Shown here piece by piece: positions 27,404 to 35,924 of a DNA stretch of 64,000 bases. Below the pieces are notes generated by a model. It was given only the letters and a program-made list of their open reading frames with translations. It was not told the origin of the DNA and ran no database searches. This DNA is from Allostella sp. ATCC 35155. GTDB taxonomy: Bacteria; Pseudomonadota; Alphaproteobacteria; ATCC43930; Allostellaceae. Numbering within the stretch: the stretch's first letter is position 1; the number at the start of each line of letters is the position of its first letter. The stretch lies in the NCBI GenBank assembly GCA_006738865.1, contig AP019701.1:1546001-1610000 (forward strand), in the 5' to 3' direction. The position numbers were made by a program, and so were the translations under genes.

Positions 27404-29053
27404 TCAGACCACCGGATCGCTGACGGCGAAGAAGTTGGCGACGGTGAGCGACGACGCCTGGACGTCGAGGAGGGTGACGGCGTTGGCGCCGCCCAGATTG
27501 ATCACCGTATGGCTGCCGGACTGCACGGCGAGCGCCAGGATCTCGGCCGGCGTGTCGAGGGCGGTGCCGTTCAGGAACTGCTGCACCACGATCGCGTCCT
27601 GTGCCGGGTCGAAGTCGGTGATCGTGTCGAGCCCGCCATCGTTGCCGATCGCGAAGCGGTCGATGCCGGCGCCGCCCGTCATCGTGTCGGCGCCCTTGCC
27701 GGGGAAGAGAAAATCGTCGCCGTCCCCGCCGTGCATCGTATCCGCGCCGTCGATCCCGATCAGGAAGTCGTCGCCCTCCTCGCCCCAGAGCGTGTCGGCG
27801 CCTTCGCCGCCGCCGATCGAGTCGGCTCCCTCTTCGCCGGTGAGCAGGTTGCTGCCCGCGAACCCGTCGATCAGGTCGTTGCCGTCTCCGCCGGCGATGG
27901 AGTCGCTGCCGTTTCCTCCGGTCAGGGAATCATCGCCGTCGAGCCCGAACAGAAAGTCGTCGCCGTCGTTCCCAAATACCGTGTCGTTCCCGTCGTTGCC
28001 CGTGACGGTGTCGCCGCCGTCGCCGCCCGTCAGAAGGTCGTTGCCGCTTCCGCCGACGATCACGTCGATGTCGGCGCCGCCGTCGATCGTATCGGCGCCG
28101 ACCCCGCCGCTGAGCTGGTCGATTCCGGCGCCGCCGATGATAGAATCGTCGCCGCCGCCGCCATGGATGACATCGCCTCCGGCGCCTCCGTCAAGCTGGT
28201 CGTGGCCGCCCCAGGCGATGATCACATCCGCTCCATCTCCGCCGGAGACAGTGTTCGGGGAGCCGCCATCGGATCGCGGATCCTCCAGGGCAGCCAAGGC
28301 GGACTCGATCACCTGCGAGACCGGGATCTCATCGGGCGCGCCCACGATCAGGACGTCGGAGCCGGCGCCGCCCATGACGAGGTTGGCACCGGATCCTGCG
28401 TGAATCAGATCGTCGCCGTCGTTGCCGGTGAGGGTGTCGGAGCCGGCGCTGCCGGCCAAGGTATCGTCGCCGAGATTGCCGTCGATCCAGTCGGCTCCGA
28501 CCTCGCCGAAGACGCTGTCGTTGCCCTGGCCGCCGAACAGCGTGTCGTCGCCCTGGCCGCCATAGACCATGTCGTCGCCGATGTTGCCGTTGACGTGCCA
28601 GTCGCTGCCGTCGCCGCCGAAGACGGTGTCGTCGCCCTGGCCGCCGCGGGCGAAGTCGGCGCCGGCGCCGCCGTCCACCAGGTCGACACCGGTGTTGCCG
28701 TTGATCGCGTCGTCGCCGGTCTCGCCATAGACGAAGTCGTTGCCGTCGCCGCCGAGGATGAGGTCGTCTCCGGCACCGCCAGAGATGGTGTCGTCGCCGC
28801 TGTCTTCGTTGCTGAGGTTGGTGCCGCCGAACAGCAGGTCGGCCCCTTCCTCGCCGAAGATGCGGTCGTTGCCGCCGCCGCCGGCCACGAAATCGTCGCC
28901 ACCGCCGCCATAGGCGAGATCGGCGCCGGTATCGAGGTCGATCATGTCGTTGCCGGCCAGCGCGAAGACCGTGTCGTCGCCGGCCAGGGCGAAGTAGGTG
29001 TCGTCGCCGGCGGTGCCGGTGAAGATGTCGTCGCCGTTGGTGCCGTTCGCCAT
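27404..29053 (-). CDS. RTX calcium-binding repeat protein B, paralogue of A
   Basis: 549-aa RTX protein, tandem paralogue of the 25293-27116 gene. The N-terminal ~200 residues (MANGTNGDDIFTGTAGDD ... NLGDDTL) are nearly identical to A. A non-repeat spacer (VGAPDEIPVSQVIESALAAL, about 235-260) differs from the one in A, after which GGxGxDxhx repeats continue with a different number and sequence. The C-terminus (DTITDFDPAQDAIVVQQ ... SLTVANFF) is again a type I secretion signal. Start 29053 has GGAGGG 8 nt upstream. No enzymatic domain is visible. Confidence 0.9.
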   Translation of the reverse strand: MANGTNGDDIFTGTAGDDTYFALAGDDTVFALAGNDMIDLDTGADLAYGGGGDDFVAGGGGNDRIFGEEGADLLFGGTNLSNEDSGDDTISGGAGDDLILGGDGNDFVYGETGDDAINGNTGVDLVDGGAGADFARGGQGDDTVFGGDGSDWHVNGNIGDDMVYGGQGDDTLFGGQGNDSVFGEVGADWIDGNLGDDTLAGSAGSDTLTGNDGDDLIHAGSGANLVMGGAGSDVLIVGAPDEIPVSQVIESALAALEDPRSDGGSPNTVSGGDGADVIIAWGGHDQLDGGAGGDVIHGGGGDDSIIGGAGIDQLSGGVGADTIDGGADIDVIVGGSGNDLLTGGDGGDTVTGNDGNDTVFGNDGDDFLFGLDGDDSLTGGNGSDSIAGGDGNDLIDGFAGSNLLTGEEGADSIGGGEGADTLWGEEGDDFLIGIDGADTMHGGDGDDFLFPGKGADTMTGGAGIDRFAIGNDGGLDTITDFDPAQDAIVVQQFLNGTALDTPAEILALAVQSGSHTVINLGGANAVTLLDVQASSLTVANFFAVSDPVV

Positions 29054-29233
29054 CGCGCCCTCCGTTCGGTGCGGGGTGGTGCCGACACGAAAGCCAGGGC
29101 ATCGGCGGCAGCCGGCGGATCGCCGCGGCGTGCGCGGCGTCCGGGACCGACAGGGAGTGCGAGCGAACCGCAGTCCGCTCCGTCAACCTCCGCGAGGAAG
29201 CCTAGAGACGGCCGGCGCGCACCGCAACCGCGC
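29054..29233. repeat. Duplicated upstream region, copy B
   Basis: Counterpart of 27117-27294. The conservation of non-coding sequence shows that the duplication unit included the promoter as well as the 5' half of the gene. Confidence 0.8.
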
Positions 29234-29238
29234 CGGCC
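29210..29238 (-). terminator. Hairpin downstream of the TPP-enzyme gene
   Basis: GGCCGGCGCG, a 9-nt loop, CGCGCCGGCC: perfect 10-bp stem, 12 bp beyond the stop of the - strand TPP enzyme. Probable terminator, without a clear T-run. Confidence 0.55.
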
Positions 29239-29249
29239 GCCTTTGCGGG

Positions 29250-30926
29250 TCAGCCGATTCCGAGGCTGCGGTCGAGCGTCACCTCGACCAGCGCCGGTCC
29301 GCCGGTGGCGATGGCGGCGGAGATGAGGTCGGTTGCGTCGGCGACGGTGCCGGCATGGTGCGCCGGGACGCCCATGGCGCGGGCCAGCGACTGGAATTGG
29401 ATGGCCGGATCCTCCAGGTCCATGCCGACGAAGGTGCCGGTCTGGGCTGCGTGGCCGCGCAGCGCGCTCACCCGCTGCTTCAGGATGCGGTAGGAGGAAT
29501 TGTTGAGGATGACGAAGACGATGCCGAGCCGGTAGCGCGCGGCCGTCCACAGCGCCTGGCAGGAATACATGGCGCTGCCGTCGCCGACGATGGCGACGAC
29601 CGGCCGGTCGGGCAGGGCGATCTTGGCACCGACCGCGGCCGGCAGGCCCCAGCCGATGCCGCCGCCGCGCAGCCCGAAGAAGCTCTGCGGGTCGTCGCTG
29701 CGGATGAGGTTGCGGATGCCGCCGGCCGAGGACAGCGCCTCCTCGATCACCACCGCGTCGCGCGGCAGGGTGCGCCCGATCGCCTCGAGCAGCGCCAAGG
29801 CCTGCACCGGCGACTTGCCGGCGTCGGCCCGGGCCTTGGCCGACAATGCCTCGCGCTCCCTGGCGATCCGGCCGCGCATCTCGTTCCCCCGCCGCTCCAT
29901 GGCGGTCCGCCGGCCGTCATCGAGGCGGCGGCGCACGGCCTCCACGATCTCGGGCAGCGTCGCCTTGGGGTCGCCCAGCATGGCGACGTCGGCCGGGTAG
30001 TTCTTGCCGAGCTCCCACGGGTCGAGGTCGAGATGGACGGTCTTCAGCCCGTCGGGCACCGGCTCGACGTCGGACGGCAGGGAGAGGGTGAAGAGGTCGC
30101 CGCCGACCGAGAACATCGTGTCGAACTGGCCGAGGAGCTGGCGCAGCCCGGGCGAGAGGCGCCCCATGGCGCCGCGATAGAGCGGGTGGGAGGTCGGGAA
30201 GGAGGCGGTGTTAGACACGCCCTCGAGATAGACGGGTGCGCCGAGCAGGTCGGCCAGCGCCGCCAGCTCGTCATGCGCCCGGCTCTGGGCGACGGCGTCG
30301 CCCGCCACCAGCACCGGCCGCTCGGCCCGGACCAGCAGGTCGGCTGCCGCCTCGATCGCGTCGCGGTCGGCGCGGATGCGCGGCGCGACCCGGGTCGCGG
30401 CCATCAGGTCGATCTCGGCCTCGTCGTTGAGGATGTCGCCCGGCAGCGACAGGAAGACCGGCCCCGTCGGCGGTGCCATGGCCGTCTTGGCGGCGCGGTG
30501 GACGATGCGCGGCAGGTCGGCCAGCCGGTGCACCTCGGTCGCCCATTTGACCAGCGGGCGGGCCATGGTCGGCAGGTCGGCCCAGAGGATGGGCTCGGTG
30601 ACGTTGAAGCTCTGCTCGTGCTGGCCGGCGGTGACGAGGATGGGCGAGGCAGCCTTCTGCGCGTCGTAGAGCATCCCCATCGCATTGCCGAGCCCGGGCG
30701 CGACGTGGAGGTTGACGACGGCCAGCTTGCCCGAGGCCTGGGCGTAGCCGTCGGCCATGCCCATCACCACCCCTTCGTGCAGGCCGAGGACGTAGCGGAT
30801 GTCGGTGTCCACCGCGAGCGCGTCCATCAGGGGCAGCTCGGTGGTGCCGGGGTTTCCGAAGAGGACGTCGACGCCCTCCTGCTTCAGAAGCTCCAGGAAG
30901 GCGCGCTTGCCGGTCATGCTGGGCAT
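29250..30926 (-). CDS. ThDP-dependent decarboxylase, benzoylformate decarboxylase-like
   Basis: 558-aa thiamine-diphosphate enzyme of the acetolactate synthase/benzoylformate decarboxylase superfamily. N-terminal LFGNPGTTELPLMDAL and catalytic Glu51 in GLHEGVVMG; NLHVAPG carries a His (73) equivalent to His70 of benzoylformate decarboxylase; the cofactor motif GDGSAMYSCQAL ... NN lies near residues 434-463. The segment where benzoylformate decarboxylase has its second active-site His (His281) reads FSVGGDLFTLSLP here and has none, so the substrate may differ from benzoylformate. Start 30926 has GAGGAGA upstream. Single gene, divergent from a DMT transporter. Confidence 0.88.
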   Translation of the reverse strand: MPSMTGKRAFLELLKQEGVDVLFGNPGTTELPLMDALAVDTDIRYVLGLHEGVVMGMADGYAQASGKLAVVNLHVAPGLGNAMGMLYDAQKAASPILVTAGQHEQSFNVTEPILWADLPTMARPLVKWATEVHRLADLPRIVHRAAKTAMAPPTGPVFLSLPGDILNDEAEIDLMAATRVAPRIRADRDAIEAAADLLVRAERPVLVAGDAVAQSRAHDELAALADLLGAPVYLEGVSNTASFPTSHPLYRGAMGRLSPGLRQLLGQFDTMFSVGGDLFTLSLPSDVEPVPDGLKTVHLDLDPWELGKNYPADVAMLGDPKATLPEIVEAVRRRLDDGRRTAMERRGNEMRGRIAREREALSAKARADAGKSPVQALALLEAIGRTLPRDAVVIEEALSSAGGIRNLIRSDDPQSFFGLRGGGIGWGLPAAVGAKIALPDRPVVAIVGDGSAMYSCQALWTAARYRLGIVFVILNNSSYRILKQRVSALRGHAAQTGTFVGMDLEDPAIQFQSLARAMGVPAHHAGTVADATDLISAAIATGGPALVEVTLDRSLGIG

Positions 30927-31084
30927 GAGGGGGTGTCTCCTCTCGTGTCGGTTCGTTGGGAATCCCGTTGAATGCGAGGTGAAGCATAGCCCGAAGCAGG
31001 CTATATCTGTCGCGCCCGACCGGCGCCCGCGCGAGGAGCGCCTGGCCCCACCAGCCGCCGGTTGGCCTGTCCGGAGTTATCCCC

Positions 31085-32002
31085 ATGACCGATGCCGCCC
31101 TCGGGGCGCCGGTGCCGAGAACGCGCGCCTTCGCCATCGCCGCGGTGGCGCTGGCGGCCGTCGCCTTCAGCCTCAACGGCTTCTTCGTCCGCAATCTCGA
31201 GGCGGCCGGCACCTGGCAGATCGTCTTCTGGCGGGCGAGCGGCCTCGCGCTCGCCGTCTCGGCGATGTTCCTGTGGCAGCACCGGCAGCGGGCGGTGCGG
31301 GTCTTCCGCGCCGGGCTGCCGATCGCCCTCGTCGCCGCCCCGACCCAGGGTGTCGGCGTCATCCTCTTCATCTATTCGCTGACCCACACCACGGTCGCCA
31401 ACTCCATGATGATGCTGAGCGCGACGCCGCTGTTCGCGGCGCTGCTCGGCTGGGCCTTCCTCGGCGAGCGGGTCGGCTGGGCGACGGCGGCCGCGATCGC
31501 CGCCACCATGGCCGGCATTGGCCTGATGACGATCGACGGGCTGGCCGGCGGCTCGCTCTGGGGCAACCTTGCCGCGCTCGGCAACGCCGCCACCTTCGCG
31601 ATCTTCATCACCTACCTGCGGCGCGGCCGCGGCGGCGACATGCGGCCGACGGTGATCCTGGGGGCGCTGAGCGGCCTGGTGCTGGCGGCCGTGATCGGCG
31701 ACGGCGTGCTGGCGGCGCCGCTGCACGACATCCTGCTGTGCCTCGCCTGGGGCGCCTTCGCCCAGACCTTGGGCATGACGCTGATGCTGATCGGCTCACG
31801 CGGCTTGCCGGCGGCCGAGATTTCGCTGGTCGCGATGGTCGAGTTCGTGCTGGCGCCGACCTGGGCCTGGACGGTGACGGGCGAACTGCCGACGCCGCTG
31901 TCGGCGACGGGCGGCGGCATTATCTTCGCGGCGATGCTGGGCTGGTCGTTCCGCCGCGCCCTGCTCGACCGGCCGGTGCCCCTGCGCCCGACGGGGAGCT
32001 GA
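31085..32002 (+). CDS. DMT-superfamily EamA transporter
   Basis: 305-aa inner-membrane protein with ten predicted hydrophobic helices in two EamA repeats (repeat 1 about 15-150, repeat 2 about 160-290). LSATPLFAALLGWAFLGERVG ends the first repeat, and FVLAPTWAWTVTGELPTP ends the second. Such proteins usually export amino acids or other small metabolites. Start 31085 has GGAG about 10 nt upstream. It is divergent from the ThDP decarboxylase, which may give it a metabolic link; the substrate is unknown. Confidence 0.9.
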   Translation: MTDAALGAPVPRTRAFAIAAVALAAVAFSLNGFFVRNLEAAGTWQIVFWRASGLALAVSAMFLWQHRQRAVRVFRAGLPIALVAAPTQGVGVILFIYSLTHTTVANSMMMLSATPLFAALLGWAFLGERVGWATAAAIAATMAGIGLMTIDGLAGGSLWGNLAALGNAATFAIFITYLRRGRGGDMRPTVILGALSGLVLAAVIGDGVLAAPLHDILLCLAWGAFAQTLGMTLMLIGSRGLPAAEISLVAMVEFVLAPTWAWTVTGELPTPLSATGGGIIFAAMLGWSFRRALLDRPVPLRPTGS

Positions 32003-32060
32003 TCTGCGCAGGAGGGTCCCCTCGCGGCCGCTGTCCTGTCACCGAACGCTGCCGGCGCCG

Positions 32061-32171
32061 GTGCGTCCTTCGACTGCTCCGCTTTGCGTCGCGCTCAGGA
32101 CGAGGTCTTCCCTCAACCTCCAGACGGTCCTTGTCCTGAGCGTGAGCGTAGCGAGCGGTCGAAGGATGCAC
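32061..32171. repeat. Large extragenic inverted repeat (REP/BIME-like)
   Basis: Two arms of about 44 nt, 32061-32105 and 32128-32171, are imperfect reverse complements: one begins GTGCGTCCTTCGACTGCTC, the other ends GCGGTCGAAGGATGCAC. CTCAGGAC / GTCCTGAG closes the inner end. It sits between the convergent DMT transporter and D-amino-acid dehydrogenase genes. The short arm sequence recurs at 19473. Confidence 0.7.
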
Positions 32172-32204
32172 GGACCCTGCTGCTCCGCCGCCTTCGATCC
32201 GGCC

Positions 32205-33479
32205 TCAGAAGCGGTTCGCGCGATAGGGGCGCATGTCGATCGCGGGCGTGCGGCCCGCCACGAGGTCGGCGAGCACGCGGCCGGTCGTCGGCGCCCCCGT
32301 CAGCCCGGTATGGCCGTGGCCGAAGGCGAAGAAGACGCCCGGCACGCCCGGCGCGCGGTCGATGACCGGCAGGCTGTCGGGGAAGGAAGGACGGTGGCCC
32401 ATCCAGGTCTGGGCCCCCTCGGTGTTCAGGGTCGGCAGGGCCTCGCGCGCCTGCCGCAGCAGGATCTGCGCCCGCCGCTCGTCCGGCGGGGCGTCGAGGC
32501 CGGCGATCTCGACGGTGCCGGCGAGGCGCAGGCCATGCTCCATCGGGCTGATCGAGAAGCTGCCGCTGCGGTGGCTGATCGAGCGGTTCGGCACCGGCCC
32601 CGGATTGGGCAGCATCACATGGTAGCCGCGCTCGCTCTCCAGCGGCAGGCGCACCCCGAACCGCTTGGTCAGACGCACCGACCAGGCGCCGGCCGCCACC
32701 ACCACGATGTCGGCGTCGATCGGCCCGACGTCGGTCATGACGCGACGGACGCCGTCGGCACCCATCTCGATGTCGGTCACCGATCCCTGGAGGACGCGAC
32801 CACCGGCCCCGCGCAGGTTGTGCGCCAGCATGGTGCACAGGCGGTGCGGGTTGGCCGTGCTGCCATTGTCCGGCAGGTAGAGGCCGCGGCGGAAACCCGG
32901 TGCCAGGGTCGGCTCCATCTGGCGGATCTCGTCGGGCCCGATCTCCTCGCAGCGCACGCCCTGCTCGCGGCGCAGCCGGTCGGCGATGCGGTCGGTCTCG
33001 CTCGGCGTGTCGGTCTTCCACAGGTAGAGCTGGCCGCGCAGGCGGATGAGGTCGCTGAAGCCGTCCGGCCCCAGCAGCGCGCGATAGTTGGCGAAGGCGG
33101 GGCCGTGCAGCGCGCGCAGCGCCTTGGCCAGTTCCTCGACCCGGTCGAGGCGGCCGGCGCGGATCCAGCGGATGAGCCAGGGCAGGGCCTGCGGCAAATA
33201 GCTCCAGCGCACCGCCAGTGGGCCGAGCGGGTCGGACAGCCATTTCGGCACCTTGCGCAGCATTCCCGGCATGGCGATGGGGGTGAAGGTGTCCGGGCTC
33301 ACCATGCCGGCATTGCCGAAAGACGTGCCTTCTCCGGGGCCTAGCCGGTCCACGACGGTGACGTCATGGCCGTCGCGGCGGAGGAAGGTGGCGCAGGACA
33401 GGCCGACGATCCCGGCGCCGACGACGACGACGCGGCGGGGGGTGGCGGCCGGTTGAGCCGCGAAGGAGGATGTGGTCAT
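32205..33479 (-). CDS. D-amino-acid dehydrogenase (FAD, DadA-like)
   Basis: 424-aa FAD oxidoreductase of the DAO family; DadA-type members oxidise D-amino acids to 2-oxo acids and pass electrons to the respiratory chain. The N-terminal FAD motif VVVVGAGIVGLSCATFL is followed by FGNAGMVSPD, characteristic of DadA, and the C-terminus has FAFGHGHTGLT. I start it at ATG 33479 (MTTSSF), which places the dinucleotide motif near residue 16; ATG 33524 is an alternative. Ribosome site is weak. It is divergent from the TauD-like gene across 83 bp. Confidence 0.9.
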   Translation of the reverse strand: MTTSSFAAQPAATPRRVVVVGAGIVGLSCATFLRRDGHDVTVVDRLGPGEGTSFGNAGMVSPDTFTPIAMPGMLRKVPKWLSDPLGPLAVRWSYLPQALPWLIRWIRAGRLDRVEELAKALRALHGPAFANYRALLGPDGFSDLIRLRGQLYLWKTDTPSETDRIADRLRREQGVRCEEIGPDEIRQMEPTLAPGFRRGLYLPDNGSTANPHRLCTMLAHNLRGAGGRVLQGSVTDIEMGADGVRRVMTDVGPIDADIVVVAAGAWSVRLTKRFGVRLPLESERGYHVMLPNPGPVPNRSISHRSGSFSISPMEHGLRLAGTVEIAGLDAPPDERRAQILLRQAREALPTLNTEGAQTWMGHRPSFPDSLPVIDRAPGVPGVFFAFGHGHTGLTGAPTTGRVLADLVAGRTPAIDMRPYRANRF

Positions 33480-33562
33480 GTGCGCTGCATCATTCCCCGA
33501 ACGCGGGGCGGCCCGCCACATCAATCTCGGCGCGGCTGAGCGATGGATCGAAGAGGAAGCCG

Positions 33563-34399
33563 ATGGGCGGAACGATCACGGTGCGCAAGACGGCGGGAGC
33601 GCTGGGCGCGGAGATTTTCGGCGTCGATCTGGCGGGCGGGCTCGACCAGGGCACGGCGCGTGCGGTGCGCCAGGCGCTGCTCGACCATCTGGTCATCTTC
33701 TTTCGCGACCAGGACCTGACGGCGGACCAGTTCCTCGCCTTCGCCCGCGCCTTCGGCACGCCCGTGGAGTACCCCTTCGTCAAGGGGCTGCCCGGCTATC
33801 CGGAGATCATCGAGGTGCTGAAGCGCGAGCAGGAGACGGTCAATTTCGGGGGCATCTGGCACTCCGACACGACCTATCTGGAGGAGCCGCCGATGGGCTC
33901 GATCCTGCTCGCCCGCGAGGTGCCGCCCTATGGCGGCGACACGCTGTTCGCCAACATGTACATGGCCTACGAGACCCTGTCGCCGGGCATGCGGCGGATG
34001 CTGGACGGGCTGGTCGGCGTCTCGACCTCGGCCAAGGCCGACGTCTCGAAGACCCGCGAGGACCGGCTGAAGGACAACGCCGCGCCGGACGCGCGCCAGT
34101 CCTACGAGGCCGAGCATCCGGTCGTCCGCACCCATCCCGAAACGGGGCGCAAGGCGCTCTTCGTCAATATCGCCCATACCGCCCGCTTCAAGGACATGAC
34201 CGAGGCCGAGAGCCAGCCGATCCTGGACTATCTCTGCCAGCACCTGACGCGGCCGGAATTCACCTGTCGATTCTCGTGGCGGCCGGGCTCGATCGCCTTC
34301 TGGGACAACCGGGCGGCCCAGCACAATCCGGTCAACGACTATCACGGCCACCGTCGCCGGATGCACCGCATCACGCTCGCGGGCGACCGCCCGCGCTGA
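33563..34399 (+). CDS. TauD/TfdA-family Fe(II)/2-oxoglutarate dioxygenase
   Basis: 278-aa non-haem iron oxygenase. Iron ligands His100 and Asp102 in WHSDTTY and His254 in AAQHNPVND; the 2-oxoglutarate-binding Arg269 lies in MHRITLAG. Family members hydroxylate taurine, alkyl sulfates, aryloxyacids or carrier-bound acids. Start 33563 is supported by GAGGAAG. It is divergent from the D-amino-acid dehydrogenase and ends 9 bp from the convergent acyl carrier protein gene. No sulfonate transporter is nearby, so taurine as substrate is not supported by context. Confidence 0.92.
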   Translation: MGGTITVRKTAGALGAEIFGVDLAGGLDQGTARAVRQALLDHLVIFFRDQDLTADQFLAFARAFGTPVEYPFVKGLPGYPEIIEVLKREQETVNFGGIWHSDTTYLEEPPMGSILLAREVPPYGGDTLFANMYMAYETLSPGMRRMLDGLVGVSTSAKADVSKTREDRLKDNAAPDARQSYEAEHPVVRTHPETGRKALFVNIAHTARFKDMTEAESQPILDYLCQHLTRPEFTCRFSWRPGSIAFWDNRAAQHNPVNDYHGHRRRMHRITLAGDRPR

Positions 34400-34408
34400 G
34401 CCGCCGGG

Positions 34409-34690
34409 TCAGGCGCGCTCGATGGTGGCGATGCCCTCGTTCTCCAGCTCGGCGAAGACTTCCGGCAGGGTGGGGTTGCGCAGGAAGATCGCGGGGTCGA
34501 CCTCGATCGCGAACTCGGTCTCCAGCGCCGCGGCCATGACCACGCCGTCGACCGAATCGAGACCGTAATCCTCGAACGGCGTTTCGGAGCCGACCATCTC
34601 TTCGGGCACACCCATCTGCTCGACGAGATAGGCGGCGAGCCAGGATTCGATGTCGGCGCCGCGCAGGACGGGCGGTGCGGTATCGGTCAT
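34409..34690 (-). CDS. Acyl carrier protein (stand-alone)
   Basis: 93-aa phosphopantetheine carrier. Attachment Ser46 is in YGLDSVDGV, matching the DS(L/V) signature; the remainder is acidic and helical (ETPFEDYGLD ... LETEFAIEVD), typical of ACPs. It is too specialised to be the fatty-acid-synthase AcpP and lacks fab genes around it. It follows the P450 by 19 bp, so it is probably the carrier onto which the upstream FAAL loads an acyl chain. Confidence 0.92.
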   Translation of the reverse strand: MTDTAPPVLRGADIESWLAAYLVEQMGVPEEMVGSETPFEDYGLDSVDGVVMAAALETEFAIEVDPAIFLRNPTLPEVFAELENEGIATIERA

Positions 34691-34709
34691 TCGGAAGCTC
34701 CGGAGCGGA

Positions 34710-35924
34710 TCAGTCGGTCGCGATCGGCAGGCGGGACAGGCGGCGGAAGGTGTCGAGGGGAACCCAGTCGTCGGTGGCCTCGACCCGCCGCGCCTGCGGC
34801 ACGCGGGCGAAGAAGGCCGGAAGCGCGACCCGCGCCTCCAGCCGGGCGAGTGCGCCGCCGAGACAGCCATGGGCGCCCTCGCCGAAGGCGAGATTGCCCG
34901 GGCCGGCCCGACCCGGCTGGAACCGGTCCGGCTCGGCATAGGCCTCGGGGTCGCGATTGCCGGCGGTGATGTAGGGGATGATGCCGCTGCCGGCGGGGAT
35001 CGGCCGGCCGCCGACCGTGATTTCGGCGGTGGTCCGCCGCGCCGCCAGGATGACCGGGCTGTCGAGGCGCAGAAGTTCCTCCACGACCGGCTGCAACGGC
35101 CCGGGGCCGGCCGCGGCCGCACGGATCCCGGGCATGTCGAGGGAGTGGCGGATCGCGCTGGCGAGGAAGGCCGAGGTGGTTTCGGCTCCGACCAGCACGA
35201 GGAACAGGATCCGCGAATGCAGCCAGCGGTCGTCGACCCCGTCCTCGTCGCGGGCGAGCTGCATCAGCCGGGTCATTCCGTCCTGGCGCGGGGCGCGGCG
35301 GCGCTCCGCGACGAGGCGCGCGATCTCCTCGAAGGCGATCGACAGCCAGCGTTCGAACTCGTCCATCTCGCGCACGCCGACGACGAAGTTGAAGAGTCGC
35401 AGCACCGAGCGCGAGATCGCATAGAGATGGTCGCCGACCGCGTCCGGCACCCCCATGATGCGGCACATGACGCGGAAGGGCAGGGGGTCGGTGAAGCGGG
35501 CGACGACATCGTACTGCCGTTCGTCCGCGAGCGGCGCCAGCATCTCCTCGGCGACGCCGGCGATCATCGGCGCGTATTCTGACAGCGGCCGCGCGTTCAG
35601 GGTCGCCGCCAGCAGGCGGCGGGCCTGACGGTGGCCGGGGGTGGCGTCGAGGAAGAGGATGGCGTCGATGAAGGCCTGCAGCGCGGGCCAGCTGCGCCCG
35701 ATCCGGGCGGCGACCGCCTCGCTGAAGGCGAGGACCGAGGCGGGGTCCAGTCCCGGACTGCGCAGGACCGTCGCGATGTCGTGGTGGCGGGTCAGGATCC
35801 AGGACTGCGCCGTCTCGCTCCAGTGCACCGGCTCCTGCTCGCGGTAGCGCTGGAAGAGCGGGTAGGGGTCGCTCAGCAGGCGCGGGTCGTGCGGGTCGAA
35901 GGGGGGCAGCGGGGCGACGCTCAT
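34710..35924 (-). CDS. Cytochrome P450
   Basis: 404-aa soluble bacterial P450. Haem-ligand Cys354 in FGEGAHGCLGG; I-helix oxygen-activation motif GAETTS; K-helix ExxR in EELLRL. It lacks a fused reductase, so it needs a ferredoxin and reductase from elsewhere. Start 35924 (MSVAPLPPFDPHDP) overlaps the FAAL stop by 4 bases (ATGA). Lying between a fatty acyl-AMP ligase and an ACP, it most likely oxidises an acyl-ACP, as P450 BioI does, though this is inference. Confidence 0.93.
   Translation of the reverse strand: MSVAPLPPFDPHDPRLLSDPYPLFQRYREQEPVHWSETAQSWILTRHHDIATVLRSPGLDPASVLAFSEAVAARIGRSWPALQAFIDAILFLDATPGHRQARRLLAATLNARPLSEYAPMIAGVAEEMLAPLADERQYDVVARFTDPLPFRVMCRIMGVPDAVGDHLYAISRSVLRLFNFVVGVREMDEFERWLSIAFEEIARLVAERRRAPRQDGMTRLMQLARDEDGVDDRWLHSRILFLVLVGAETTSAFLASAIRHSLDMPGIRAAAAGPGPLQPVVEELLRLDSPVILAARRTTAEITVGGRPIPAGSGIIPYITAGNRDPEAYAEPDRFQPGRAGPGNLAFGEGAHGCLGGALARLEARVALPAFFARVPQARRVEATDDWVPLDTFRRLSRLPIATD

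Noticed and set aside
25599-28403. 934-codon open frame on the + strand across the RTX genes
   Set aside because: It is a mirror of the Gly/Asp repeat DNA; its translation is repetitive Val/Ala/Gly/Ser text with no domain, and it runs antisense through both real RTX genes.
25293-29053. CRISPR-like regular repeats
   Set aside because: The periodicity is 27 bp in coding frame, giving GGxGxDxhx nonapeptides; there are no unique spacers.
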